Source: Salibaculum halophilum (GTDB lineage: Bacteria > Pseudomonadota > Alphaproteobacteria > Rhodobacterales > Rhodobacteraceae). Taken from it: a stretch of 64,000 nt of DNA. The position numbers and the translations under genes are program-made. The notes under the pieces are model-generated. The model saw only the letters and a program-made list of their open reading frames with translations. It was not told the origin of the DNA and did no database searches. The stretch spans positions 1 to 64,000 of the forward strand of contig NZ_MSIT01000012.1 in NCBI RefSeq assembly GCF_002094885.1, written 5' to 3'. The stretch's first letter is position 1, and each line of letters begins with the position of its first letter. Of this stretch, positions 39,478 through 48,555 are shown in pieces.

Positions 39478-40050
39478 TTACTGCTGAGGCAGCATCACGC
39501 GGTCGATGACGTGAATGACGCCGTTGGACTGGTCCACGTCGGCGATGGTCACGGTCGCCTCGCGGCCGTTTTCGTCGGTCAGGGTGATGTCACCACCCGA
39601 CATTTCGGCCGTCAGCGTGCAGCCGCCCAGCGTTTCCACGGGATGGGCGCCGCCGTCGTCGGCGATCATGCCGCCGATGGCATCCGAGAAGGCCTCGGCA
39701 CCGACGACGTGACAGGTCAGGATCTGCGTCAGCTGGTCCTTGGCCTCGGGCTGCAGCAGAGCGTTGAGCGACTCGTCGGTGATCATGTCGAAGGCCGCGT
39801 CGGTGGGCGCGAAGACCGTGAACGGCCCGGGCCCCTGCAGCGTCTCGACAAGGTCGGCGGCCTGCACGGCAGCGACCAGCGTCGTGTGGATCGGCGAGTT
39901 CACCGCGTTCTCGATGATGTTCATGTCGGCCATCATCGGCGCGCCGCCGACGGTCGGGTTGTCGCCCATGTCATCGGATTGAGCCCATGCCATCGGCGCA
40001 GAGGCCAGCATCAGGGCAGCGGCGGTGGAAAGAATGGATGTGTTGGACAT
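39478..40050 (-). CDS. Secreted fasciclin (FAS1) domain protein
   Basis: The 190-residue protein has a signal peptide (to about residue 23) and one FAS1 domain (about 45-188) with HTTLVAAVQAADLVETL, GPFTVFAPTDAAFD and the final GVIHVIDRVMLP. FAS1 domains mediate adhesion or protein contacts at the cell surface. Two cysteines, in LTCHVVGAEA and GGCTLTA, could pair. AGGAGG precedes the ATG at 40050. It lies downstream of the sigma/anti-sigma pair and may belong to that regulon. Confidence 0.93.
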   Translation of the reverse strand: MSNTSILSTAAALMLASAPMAWAQSDDMGDNPTVGGAPMMADMNIIENAVNSPIHTTLVAAVQAADLVETLQGPGPFTVFAPTDAAFDMITDESLNALLQPEAKDQLTQILTCHVVGAEAFSDAIGGMIADDGGAHPVETLGGCTLTAEMSGGDITLTDENGREATVTIADVDQSNGVIHVIDRVMLPQQ

Positions 40051-40105
40051 TGTCGGTCCTCCTCGTGATGTTTTGACCCGGCAGGATCGCCGGATGTATG
40101 GCAAG

Positions 40106-40133
40106 CCACGCGAGGACCCGGCGACAAGTTTCA
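40106..40133 (-). promoter_or_regulatory. Candidate ECF-sigma promoter of the fasciclin gene
   Basis: In the 114-bp gap after the anti-sigma gene, the minus strand carries TGAAAC (40133-40128), 17 bp, then CGTGG (40110-40106). This spacing and the AAC/CGT cores resemble ECF promoters. It would let the neighbouring sigma factor drive the fasciclin gene separately. Confidence 0.35.
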
Positions 40134-40164
40134 GCGATTTCGCAAAAAAGGTGCCGCGGCGCGG

Positions 40165-40857
40165 TCACATGGCCGTGATCGGCCCCACGGCCAGAACGTC
40201 GCCGGTGGGCGCGCCGGTGGGCGATCCACCGGGCGGTTCGTCCGAGATCGCCAGCGCCGCGCCCTCGGCCAGCTTGGGCCGCGCGGGTTGCGGCACCGAC
40301 AGCGCCGCCTGGCGCTCCTCGGGCAAAACCCCCAGCGAGATCGGCGCCTCGCCTTCGGGGATCAGCCACACCTCGAGCGCCCGGTCCGGGCGCGCGCCCC
40401 CGGCGCGCCGATCGACGAGGAGTTCGCCGCGCGCGTCCAGGTAGGCGGCGGCCACGACCAGATCGCTGTCCTCGCCGACAAGATCGGCCCGGTAGTCGGG
40501 CACGGGCGGCGCCCCGGTGTCGAGGACGCCAAATTCCACCGCGATCAGCACCAGCATCGCGGCGGCCGCGGCCCCGACGATCGAGGGGATCAGGCCGATC
40601 TTCTGCCACCAGCGGCGGTCCTGCTGGCCGAAGATGTCACGGCGCAGGGCGGCGAGGACCCGCGGCGGCGGCTCGACCGGGGCGACCTCTTCGGCGATGC
40701 CCGCCAGTTCGGCCTCCCAGGCCCGGACGAGGTCGACGAACGCCTGGTCCTCGGCCATCCGGGCCTGCGCCAATTGCGCCTCGGCCCCCTCGAGCAGACC
40801 CAGCGCGTATTCCGCCGCCAGGACGGAATCGTCGTCGTATGGGGTCTGCTCACTCAT
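40165..40857 (-). CDS. RskA-like membrane anti-sigma factor
   Basis: The 230-residue protein has an N-terminal cytoplasmic part with YALGLLEGAEA, typical of anti-sigma domains. One membrane helix (about 87-111) and a periplasmic RskA-type domain follow, with ALEVWLIPEGEAPISLGVLP and a C-terminal LAISDEPPGGSPTG. No zinc-type HxxxCxxC motif is present. Its ATG overlaps the sigma gene's stop by 4 nt. By family knowledge it holds its sigma factor at the membrane until released, usually by proteolysis. Confidence 0.9.
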   Translation of the reverse strand: MSEQTPYDDDSVLAAEYALGLLEGAEAQLAQARMAEDQAFVDLVRAWEAELAGIAEEVAPVEPPPRVLAALRRDIFGQQDRRWWQKIGLIPSIVGAAAAAMLVLIAVEFGVLDTGAPPVPDYRADLVGEDSDLVVAAAYLDARGELLVDRRAGGARPDRALEVWLIPEGEAPISLGVLPEERQAALSVPQPARPKLAEGAALAISDEPPGGSPTGAPTGDVLAVGPITAM

Positions 40858-41414
40858 CGCGACAGGCAGTCTCTCAGTTTCATCAGGCTGCGGCGCAGCC
40901 AGGTTCGCATCGTGTTGAGCGGCACGTCGAAATGGCGGGCCAGCTCGGCATAGGTGTCGCCGTCCAGATAGGCGCGGCGGACGGCAATCGCCCGGTCCTC
41001 GGGCAGTTCCTCGAAGCACCGTAGCACCTGCGCCCGCGTTTCGGCAGCCAAGGCGCTGCGCTCGGGCCCCGGCGCATCGTCAGCCAGGTCCGCCAGCAGG
41101 TCGGTGCCATCGGCACGTTGCGTGCTTTCGGTGCCGGGCTTGCGTGCCCGCAGCCTGTCGATGGCACGGTTGCGGGCGATCGTGATCATCCAGCTCATCG
41201 GGCTGGCTTGGCCGGGGCGAAAGCCCACGGCGGCATCCCAGATGCGCAGATAGACCTCCTGCAGGGTGTCCTCGGCTTCGGCTCTGTTCTTCAAGACACG
41301 CAGGCAGACGCCGAAGAGTTTCGCCGAGGTCGCATGATAGAGCGACTCGAAGGCGCCGCGGTCTCCCAGCCCAACACGCGAGAGCATGGCTTCAAGATCG
41401 GCGTGCTCCGTCAT
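40854..41414 (-). CDS. ECF RNA polymerase sigma factor
   Basis: The 186-residue protein has region 2 (about 20-85; [20 protein letters not shown] and [13 protein letters not shown]) and region 4 (about 125-180; [20 protein letters not shown]), with no region 1 or 3, as in ECF factors paired with RskA anti-sigmas. The start at 41414 gives [18 protein letters not shown]; upstream in-frame sequence lies in the cobS leader region and looks non-coding. It heads a minus-strand set: sigma, anti-sigma, fasciclin, MsrB and perhaps the membrane protein. Confidence 0.92.
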   Translation of the reverse strand: MTEHADLEAMLSRVGLGDRGAFESLYHATSAKLFGVCLRVLKNRAEAEDTLQEVYLRIWDAAVGFRPGQASPMSWMITIARNRAIDRLRARKPGTESTQRADGTDLLADLADDAPGPERSALAAETRAQVLRCFEELPEDRAIAVRRAYLDGDTYAELARHFDVPLNTMRTWLRRSLMKLRDCLSR

Positions 41415-41554
41415 GGGCACATCAAGACCGAGCCCGCGGCCCGGTGCAACCCGTTTTCGCCGGTCGCCTGCGCGCAGACGCCGCCACCCGCGCCCCTTGC
41501 AGGCCCCGGCGATATGGTGCATCCCGCCCCCGAGTTTGGAAGGGAGACCACCCC

Positions 41555-42541
41555 ATGGCAGACGGCACGCTCGATCCCATGAGCAAACCGACCGAGGAGG
41601 TCTCGGTCCGCGATGTGTTCGGCATCGACAGCGACATGAAGGTGCGGGGCTTCGCCGAGGGTGGCGACCGCGTGCCCGAGATCGATTCGACCTACAAGTT
41701 CGACCCCGACACCACGCTCGCGATCCTGGCGGGCTTCGGCTACAACCGCCGGGTGATGATCCAGGGCTATCACGGCACCGGCAAATCCACGCATATCGAG
41801 CAGGTTGCCGCGCGGCTGAACTGGCCCTGCGTGCGCGTGAACCTGGACAGTCACATCAGCCGGATCGACCTGATCGGCAAGGACGCCATCAAGCTGCGCG
41901 ACGGCAAGCAGGTGACCGAGTTCCACGAGGGCATCCTGCCCTGGGCGCTGCGCAACCCCGTCGCCATCGTCTTCGACGAATACGACGCGGGCCGGGCCGA
42001 CGTGATGTTCGTGATCCAGCGGGTGCTGGAACACGACGGCAAGCTGACCCTGCTGGACCAGAACGAGATCATCACGCCGAACCCCAATTTCCGCCTCTTC
42101 GCGACGGCCAATACCGTGGGGCTGGGCGACACCACCGGGCTTTACCACGGCACCCAGCAGATCAACCAGGCCCAGATGGACCGTTGGTCGCTGGTGGCCA
42201 CGCTCAACTACCTGTCCCACGATGCCGAGGCGGCCATCGTGCTGGGCAAGTCGCCGCATTACAATTCCGAGAAGGGCCGCAAGATCGTCGGCCAGATGGT
42301 CACCGTGGCGGACCTGTCGCGCACCGCCTTCATGAACGGCGACCTGTCCACGGTCATGAGCCCGCGCACGGTGCTCAACTGGGCCGAGAACGCGCGCATC
42401 TTCGGCGATGTGGGCTACGCCTTCCGGGTGTCCTTCATGAACAAGTGCGACGAGCTGGAGCGCCAGACCGTGGCCGAGTTCTATCAGCGCTGTTTCGACG
42501 AGGAACTGCCCGAAAGCGCGGCCAGCCTGAGCCTGGGGTGA
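41555..42541 (+). CDS. cobS: Cobaltochelatase subunit CobS
   Basis: CobS is the AAA+ subunit that, with CobT and CobN, inserts cobalt into hydrogenobyrinic acid diamide in aerobic B12 synthesis. The 328-residue protein has Walker [10 protein letters not shown] (71-79), Walker [11 protein letters not shown], and the sensor segment [12 protein letters not shown]. The ATG at 41555 has AGGGAG upstream. cobT follows after 58 bp that contain a small palindrome. Confidence 0.96.
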   Translation: MADGTLDPMSKPTEEVSVRDVFGIDSDMKVRGFAEGGDRVPEIDSTYKFDPDTTLAILAGFGYNRRVMIQGYHGTGKSTHIEQVAARLNWPCVRVNLDSHISRIDLIGKDAIKLRDGKQVTEFHEGILPWALRNPVAIVFDEYDAGRADVMFVIQRVLEHDGKLTLLDQNEIITPNPNFRLFATANTVGLGDTTGLYHGTQQINQAQMDRWSLVATLNYLSHDAEAAIVLGKSPHYNSEKGRKIVGQMVTVADLSRTAFMNGDLSTVMSPRTVLNWAENARIFGDVGYAFRVSFMNKCDELERQTVAEFYQRCFDEELPESAASLSLG

Positions 42542-42552
42542 GGCCCGCGCGG

Positions 42553-42574
42553 AAGAATTTTCTGGAAAATTCTT
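42553..42574. repeat. AT-rich perfect palindrome between cobS and cobT
   Basis: AAGAATTTTC (42553-42562) and GAAAATTCTT (42565-42574) form a 10-bp perfect stem with a two-base loop. It stands out in a very GC-rich region. From memory, similar GAATTTTC/GAAAATTC palindromes recur between genes in this bacterial group. Confidence 0.65.
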
Positions 42575-42599
42575 GCCGCTGGCCGCACAAGGGAGCGAG

Positions 42600-44477
42600 A
42601 TGTCCAGACCCTCCGACAACCCCGCCGACCCGTTCAAGAAGGCCCTGGCCGAGACAACCAAGGTCATGGCCGAGGACCCCGACCTGGCGGTCAGCTTCTC
42701 CGTGGACCCGCCGGGCGCCACGCGCGAGACCGTGCGCCTGCCCCAGGTCAGCCGCCGGCTGACCCGCGACGAGGTGCTTCTGGCACGCGGAACCTCGGAC
42801 GCCTACGCGCTGCATCACAAGTTCCACGACCCGTCGGTCGCCGCCCGCTACATGCCGCAGGGCCAGATGGCGCGCGACCTCTACAGCGCGATGGAGAAGG
42901 CCCGGGTCGAGGCCGTGGGCGCGCACCACATGCCGGGCACCGCCGGCAACATCGACGCCTCGATCGGGCATGAGGCCGAGCGCAAGGGCTATGACCAGAT
43001 CACCGACAAGGGCGAGGCGCCGCTGCCGGCCGCCGCGGGTTACCTGATCCGGCACCTTGCGACCGGGCGCGACCTGCCCGGGGGCGCGGCCAATGTGATG
43101 GACCTCTGGCGCGGCTATATCGAGGACCATTGCGGCGGCACGCTGGCGGATCTTGGGTCCTGCCTGTCCGACCAGCAGGCCTTTGCCCGGCTCGCCCGCC
43201 AGCTGATCGACGACATGGGCTATGGCGACCAGCTGGGCGAGGATCCCGACGACATCCCCCAGGATGACGAGGACGAGGAAACCGGCGAAGAGGACCAGGA
43301 CCAGCCCGACAGCGCCGGCGACGAGGACAGCGACGAGCCCGACGAGGCCGAGGCCCAGCCAGAACAAAGCCAAGAGGAGACCCAGGACGCCTCGGAGGCG
43401 CAGGTCAGCCTGGACGAGGACGCCAGCGAGGAGCTGGAAGAGGACATGGAGCGCCCCGAGGGCGAGGCCCCGCTGGACCCGCCCGCGCCGCAGCCCGTGT
43501 CCGACGCCGACCCGGCCTACACCGTCTTCAGCACCGATCATGACGAGGAAATCGGCGCCGAGGACCTGGCCGAGGCGGCCGAGCTGGAGCGCCTGCGCGC
43601 CTATCTCGACCAGCAGCTCGAACCGCTCAAGGGCGCGGTGGGGCGGCTGGCCAACAAGCTGCAGCGCCGCCTGCAGGCGCAACAGAACCGGTCCTGGTCC
43701 TTCGACCAGGAGGAAGGCATCCTCGATGCCGGGCGGCTGGCGCGCGTTGTGGCCAACCCCACGACGCCGCTGTCCTTCAAGGTTGAACAGGACACCGAGT
43801 TCCGCGATACGGTGGTCACGCTGCTGCTGGACAATTCCGGCTCCATGCGGGGGCGGCCCATCTCGATCGCGGCGATCTGCGCCGACGTGCTGGCGCGCAC
43901 GCTGGAACGCTGCCAGGTCAAGGTCGAGATCCTCGGGTTCACCACCCGCGCCTGGAAGGGCGGCGCCTCGCGCGAGGGCTGGCTGGCCGAGGGGCGCCCG
44001 CAGGGGCCGGGGCGGCTCAACGACCTGCGCCACATCGTCTACAAACGGGCCGACGCGCCCTGGCGGCGCACGCGCGAGAACCTCGGGCTGATGATGAAAG
44101 AGGGCCTGCTGAAGGAGAATATCGACGGCGAGGCCCTGGAATGGGCGCACCGGCGGCTGGACCGCCGCGCCGAAGCGCGCAAGATCCTGATGGTGATCTC
44201 CGACGGTGCGCCGGTGGATGACAGCACCCTGTCGGTCAATCCGGCCAACTACTTGGAAAAGCACCTGCGCGACGTCATAGCCATGGTCGAAAAGCGCCGC
44301 GCGGTGGAACTCACCGCGATCGGCATCGGCCATGACGTGACCCGCTATTACGATCGGGCCGTCACGATCACCGACGTGGAACAACTGGCCGGGGCCATGA
44401 CCGAACAGCTGGCCGGGCTTTTCGACAACGACCCGCGCAAGCGCGCCCGGGTGCTGGGGATGCGCCGCGTCGCCTGA
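42600..44477 (+). CDS. cobT: Cobaltochelatase subunit CobT
   Basis: CobT partners CobS in the cobaltochelatase motor. The 625-residue protein has an N-terminal domain, a long acidic Asp/Glu stretch (about 214-320), and a C-terminal von Willebrand A domain with the metal motif D411-N-S413-G-S415 ([15 protein letters not shown]). The length and acidic middle are normal for the family. It follows cobS in the same operon. Confidence 0.96.
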   Translation: MSRPSDNPADPFKKALAETTKVMAEDPDLAVSFSVDPPGATRETVRLPQVSRRLTRDEVLLARGTSDAYALHHKFHDPSVAARYMPQGQMARDLYSAMEKARVEAVGAHHMPGTAGNIDASIGHEAERKGYDQITDKGEAPLPAAAGYLIRHLATGRDLPGGAANVMDLWRGYIEDHCGGTLADLGSCLSDQQAFARLARQLIDDMGYGDQLGEDPDDIPQDDEDEETGEEDQDQPDSAGDEDSDEPDEAEAQPEQSQEETQDASEAQVSLDEDASEELEEDMERPEGEAPLDPPAPQPVSDADPAYTVFSTDHDEEIGAEDLAEAAELERLRAYLDQQLEPLKGAVGRLANKLQRRLQAQQNRSWSFDQEEGILDAGRLARVVANPTTPLSFKVEQDTEFRDTVVTLLLDNSGSMRGRPISIAAICADVLARTLERCQVKVEILGFTTRAWKGGASREGWLAEGRPQGPGRLNDLRHIVYKRADAPWRRTRENLGLMMKEGLLKENIDGEALEWAHRRLDRRAEARKILMVISDGAPVDDSTLSVNPANYLEKHLRDVIAMVEKRRAVELTAIGIGHDVTRYYDRAVTITDVEQLAGAMTEQLAGLFDNDPRKRARVLGMRRVA

Positions 44478-44527
44478 GGGCGCGCCCCGCCCCGCCGCCG
44501 GGCCCGTTTGCCGGTGGTGCGCCGACG

Positions 44528-44551
44528 CGCTTATTTGCCAAGATGAAGGAA
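44528..44551 (+). repeat. Rhodobacterales-type intergenic motif serving as ribosome site
   Basis: The sequence CGCGCTTATTTGCCAAGATGAAGG lies just before the aminopeptidase gene. Its end (AAGATGAAGGA) provides the Shine-Dalgarno for the ATG at 44558. A related TATTT-and-GAAG motif lies on the minus strand at 14441-14470. Confidence 0.4.
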
Positions 44552-44557
44552 AAACCG

Positions 44558-46357
44558 ATGTTCCAGACATTCGAGGCGGCATCAACGCCCGAGCAGGGGC
44601 CGCCCAGGCTGGCCGCCCTGCGCGAGGCCATGGCCGCGCGCGGGCTGGACGGCTTTCTGGTGCCGCGCGCCGACGCGCATCAGGGCGAATATGTCGCCGA
44701 CTGCGACGCGCGGCTGGCCTGGCTGACCGGCTTCACCGGCTCGGCCGGGTTCTGCGCGGTGCTGGCCGGGGTGGCCGGGGTTTTCGTCGATGGCCGCTAC
44801 CGCGTGCAGGTGCGCGACCAGGTCGCGGCGGCGTTCACGCCGGTGGACTGGCCGGAAACGCGGCTGGGGCCGTGGCTCTGCGATCACCTGTCCGAGGGCA
44901 CGGTGGGTTTTGACCCTTGGGTGCACACGGTGCAGGAGGTTGCCGATCTGCGCGACACCCTGCGCGGCAGCGGGCTGGCACTGACCGCGACCGACAACCT
45001 TGTCGATGCCGTCTGGACGGACCGCCCGGCGCCGCCGGACGCGGCTTTTTTCGCCCATGACGCGGACCGCTCCGGCGAGACGGCCGCCGCCAAGCGCACG
45101 CGGCTGGCCGCGGACCTGCGCGACGCGGGGCATCGCGTGGCGGTGCTGACCCTGCCCGATTCCATTGCCTGGCTGCTCAACATCCGCGGGGCGGACATCC
45201 CCCGCAACCCGGTGCCTCAGGGCTTTGCGCTGCTGATGGACGATGGCACCTGCCAGCTTTTCGCGCGCCGGGGCAAGGCTGACGCGATTGCCGACCACCT
45301 CGGGCCGGATGTGACCGTGCTGGCGCAAGAGGCGTTTCTTGCCGCACTGACCGACCTTGACGGGCCTGCGCGGATCGATCCGGCCAGCTGTCCGCAAGCC
45401 GTGGCCGATGTCCTGGCCGAGCATGATATTGAGGTCGTCCATGCCGCGGACCCCTGCGTGCAGCCCAAGGCACTCAAGACCCGGGCCGAGATCGCCGGTA
45501 CCACCGAGGCGCATCTGCGCGACGGGGCGGCCATGTGCCGCTTCCTGCACTGGCTCGACGAAACCGTCCCGGCCGGGGGGCTGACCGAGATCGACGCGGT
45601 CCGCGCGCTGGAAGGGTTCCGCCGCGACACCGGGGCGCTGCGCGACATCGCCTTCGACACGATCTGTGGCGCCGGCCCGCACGGGGCGATCGTGCACTAC
45701 CGGGTGACCGAGGCCACCAACAGCCCGATTACCCCCGGCGAACTTCTGCTGGTGGACTCGGGCGGGCAATACGCCGACGGGACGACCGACATCACCCGCA
45801 CCCTGGCCACCGGCCCGGTAGGCGCGGAGGAGAAAGCCTGTTTTACCCGCGTGTTGCAGGGCATGATCGCCCTGAGCCGGGCGCGCTTTCCGAAGGGCGT
45901 CGCCGGGCGCGACCTGGACAGCATCGCGCGCTATCCGCTCTGGCAGGCGGGGCTGGACTACGGCCATGGCACCGGGCACGGCGTGGGGGTTTACCTGTGC
46001 GTGCACGAGGGGCCGCAGGGGTTCACCCGTGCGCCCAGCCGCGGCCACGTGCCGCTGGAGCCGGGGATGATCCTGTCCGTCGAGCCGGGCTATTACCGCG
46101 AGGGCGCCTTCGGCATCCGGCTCGAGAACCTCGTGGTCGTGCAAGAGGCCCCCGCGATGGGCGACAACCGCCCGATGCTGTGCCTGCATACCCTGACCTG
46201 GGTGCCGATCGACCGCCGCCTGATCGATGTCGACGCCCTGACGCCGGCCGAACGGGACTGGATTGATCGCTATCACGCCGATACGTTGGCGCAGATCGGC
46301 TCGCGGCTGGATGGGCCGGCGCGGGATTGGCTGGCGGCCGCCTGCGCACCGCTGTGA
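44558..46357 (+). CDS. Aminopeptidase P family protein (M24B, three-domain type)
   Basis: The enzyme should cleave Xaa-Pro N-terminal bonds. At 599 residues it is the long form, with two creatinase-like N-terminal domains and a C-terminal pita-bread catalytic domain. Metal ligands are visible in VDSGGQYADGTTDITRT, in GHGTGHGVGVYL and in SVEPGYYREGAFGIRLEN. An ATG five codons upstream is possible, but the GAAGGA site fits the ATG at 44558. It follows cobT by 80 bp. Confidence 0.92.
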   Translation: MFQTFEAASTPEQGPPRLAALREAMAARGLDGFLVPRADAHQGEYVADCDARLAWLTGFTGSAGFCAVLAGVAGVFVDGRYRVQVRDQVAAAFTPVDWPETRLGPWLCDHLSEGTVGFDPWVHTVQEVADLRDTLRGSGLALTATDNLVDAVWTDRPAPPDAAFFAHDADRSGETAAAKRTRLAADLRDAGHRVAVLTLPDSIAWLLNIRGADIPRNPVPQGFALLMDDGTCQLFARRGKADAIADHLGPDVTVLAQEAFLAALTDLDGPARIDPASCPQAVADVLAEHDIEVVHAADPCVQPKALKTRAEIAGTTEAHLRDGAAMCRFLHWLDETVPAGGLTEIDAVRALEGFRRDTGALRDIAFDTICGAGPHGAIVHYRVTEATNSPITPGELLLVDSGGQYADGTTDITRTLATGPVGAEEKACFTRVLQGMIALSRARFPKGVAGRDLDSIARYPLWQAGLDYGHGTGHGVGVYLCVHEGPQGFTRAPSRGHVPLEPGMILSVEPGYYREGAFGIRLENLVVVQEAPAMGDNRPMLCLHTLTWVPIDRRLIDVDALTPAERDWIDRYHADTLAQIGSRLDGPARDWLAAACAPL

Positions 46358-46453
46358 CACGCGGGGGCCCGTAGGGCTGGCCGGCGACCGACCTCTCGGG
46401 CAGGGTAGGCCTGCGCGAACCGAGACACCAACGCGCCAACAGGGAGAGCGAGA

Positions 46454-46795
46454 ATGGCAGACCATATCAAGATCCGGCCGGCAACGGGCACATGGGTGGT
46501 GCGCGCCGGTGGCGCCGTTCTGGGCGAGAGCACCCGGGCGCTGGAACTGACCGAAGTAAATTACCCGCCGGTCATCTACTTCCCGCCCGACGACCTTTCG
46601 ATGGTCTTTCTCGACCCCTCCGAGATCAGCACCACCTGCCCACACAAGGGCGCGGCACGCTACTACGACATCGTCGCCAAGTCGGGCACGCTCAAGGACG
46701 CCGCCTGGTCCTACGAGGACCCCAAGCCGGAGGTGTCGCAGATCGCCGGCCATATCGCCTTCTACACCGCGCAGGTGACGGTCGAGCAGGTCTGA
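46454..46795 (+). CDS. DUF427 family protein
   Basis: The 113-residue protein fits DUF427 with VVRAGGAVLGESTRALEL, VIYFPPDDLSM, TTCPHKGAARYYD and AWSYEDPKPEV. The family forms a compact beta fold of unknown function. AGGGAGAG precedes the ATG. It is convergent with the CLC channel gene, with a 7-bp gap. Confidence 0.9.
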   Translation: MADHIKIRPATGTWVVRAGGAVLGESTRALELTEVNYPPVIYFPPDDLSMVFLDPSEISTTCPHKGAARYYDIVAKSGTLKDAAWSYEDPKPEVSQIAGHIAFYTAQVTVEQV

Positions 46796-46802
46796 GCACG
46801 GC

Positions 46803-48491
46803 TCAGCTGTGCTCTTCGGCCGCCGTGGCCGAGAGCGCGCGGTTGAAGGCCCGCAGGGCATCCACCTGGAACAGCGCGCCGCGCAGCTCGGGCGGTCCCG
46901 TGCCCTTCGCGGCCCGGACCACAGGGATGAAGTTGTGGTTGGTCGCTTCGAGCATCGGCATGGCCTGGTCCAGGGTCTTGCCCTCGGCGACATAGGTGCC
47001 TTCGCGGATCAGCCGGGCGCAGGCCTCGGGATCGGCGGCACGGGGGTGGTCCGTCGACCGCATGACGGACGTCACCCGGACCGTGGACAGCAGGTAGGCC
47101 TGCGGCCCCGCGGCCAGGTGCACGCCGCGCTGTTCCAGCTGGGTCAGGAAGAACGAGTGATCCACGAGCCGCGAGGCCACCGCCGAGGCCAGCGAGACCG
47201 TCACCATGACCGCCAGCCCGGTCTGCCAGTCGCCGGTCAGTTCGAACACGATCAGCGTGGTCGAGATCGGCGCGCCCAGCACCGCCGCGGCCACGCCGCC
47301 CATGCCCGCCAGCGCATAGAGCGCGGCCGCGCCCGACACGTCGGGAAAGAGGCTCGTGGCCACCATGCCGAAGGCCAGCCCGGTCATCGCCCCCACCATG
47401 AGCGAGGGCGAGAAGACCCCGCCGCCCATGCGCCCGCCGAAGGTCAAGGCGACGGCAACGATCTTGACAAGCGTGAAGACAACGGCCTCGTGAAACAGCA
47501 GCCGCCCCGTCAGCGCGTCCGAGGTCGTCTCGTAGCCGACGCCGATGATATGCGGAAAGGGGATCGCGATCAGCCCCAGCAGCAGCCCGGCCACCGCCGG
47601 GCGCAGCACCGGGTGCAGCCCGGCCCGCGCCTGGTAGTGGCTGGCGACCCGGTCGGCCCAGAACAGCCCGCGCATGAAGATCACCGCGACCAGCCCGCAC
47701 AGCAGCCCCAGCAGCAGGTAGGCGGGCAGTTCCGCGTAGAAGGCCAGCGCGGTCTGGCCGGGGATGTAGAATTCGGTGACATCGCCATAGGCCAGGCGGC
47801 TGATGACCGTGCCCGCCACCGAGGCGATGACGATGGGCGCGAAGGCATGCAGCGCGAAGTGGCGCAGCACCACCTCCAGCGCGAAGAGCGCCCCGGCGAT
47901 GGGGGCGTTGAAACTGGCCGAGACGGCGGCGGCCACGGCGCAGCCCAGCAGGTCGCGCCCGGTGATCCCGTCGGCCTTGATGCGCGTGTTCACCGCCGTG
48001 GCAATCAGCGCCGCGATGTGGACGACCGGCCCCTCGCGGCCCGTGGAGCCGCCGCTCGACAGCGTGATGAGCGAGGCCAGCGCCGAACCCAGCCCGCGGC
48101 GCACCTTGAGCCGCCCGTCGTAGAGCGCCGCGCCCTCGATCACGTCCGAGACCGAATGCACCCGGTGGTCGCTGGTGGTGTAGTGCAGGATCACGCCCAC
48201 CGCCAATCCGCCAAGCACGGGGATTAGAACAAGCCAGTACCAGTCCAGCCCCGCCGCGACGCTGTGCAATTGCGCGACATCCTCGGTGCCGTAGAGCGCG
48301 GCCTGCAGCCGCTCGATCCCGAAGCGGAAGGCGACGGCGGCCAGGCCCGAGGCGATGCCCACGGCCAGCGCGATGAACCAGAACCGGACCTGCCCGCCGC
48401 CCGAGGTGCGCAGCACGCCCCACCCGCGCCGGCAGGCGGCAAGGGCGTCGATGATCCCCTGCCTCAGCGGCGATGTCGGTGGCTCGGCCAT
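46803..48491 (-). CDS. CLC-family chloride channel/transporter with C-terminal CBS domains
   Basis: The 562-residue protein has the CLC membrane domain with the gating motif GREGP (151-155, Glu153). GGGVFSPSLMVGAMTG is the GxFxP-type anion motif, and GMGGVAAAVLGAPISTTLIVFELTG-type sequence ends the domain. A pair of CBS repeats (about 435-550) follows. It probably exchanges chloride for protons or passes chloride; which is not visible. The start at 48491 gives MAEPPTSPLRQG. It is divergent from the FAD-oxidase gene. Confidence 0.92.
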   Translation of the reverse strand: MAEPPTSPLRQGIIDALAACRRGWGVLRTSGGGQVRFWFIALAVGIASGLAAVAFRFGIERLQAALYGTEDVAQLHSVAAGLDWYWLVLIPVLGGLAVGVILHYTTSDHRVHSVSDVIEGAALYDGRLKVRRGLGSALASLITLSSGGSTGREGPVVHIAALIATAVNTRIKADGITGRDLLGCAVAAAVSASFNAPIAGALFALEVVLRHFALHAFAPIVIASVAGTVISRLAYGDVTEFYIPGQTALAFYAELPAYLLLGLLCGLVAVIFMRGLFWADRVASHYQARAGLHPVLRPAVAGLLLGLIAIPFPHIIGVGYETTSDALTGRLLFHEAVVFTLVKIVAVALTFGGRMGGGVFSPSLMVGAMTGLAFGMVATSLFPDVSGAAALYALAGMGGVAAAVLGAPISTTLIVFELTGDWQTGLAVMVTVSLASAVASRLVDHSFFLTQLEQRGVHLAAGPQAYLLSTVRVTSVMRSTDHPRAADPEACARLIREGTYVAEGKTLDQAMPMLEATNHNFIPVVRAAKGTGPPELRGALFQVDALRAFNRALSATAAEEHS

Positions 48492-48555
48492 CGGATATCC
48501 CGGCTTTTCCCCTGCCCGCGGCTGGCCTAGGTTGGCGCCGAGGAGGACACCAAAC

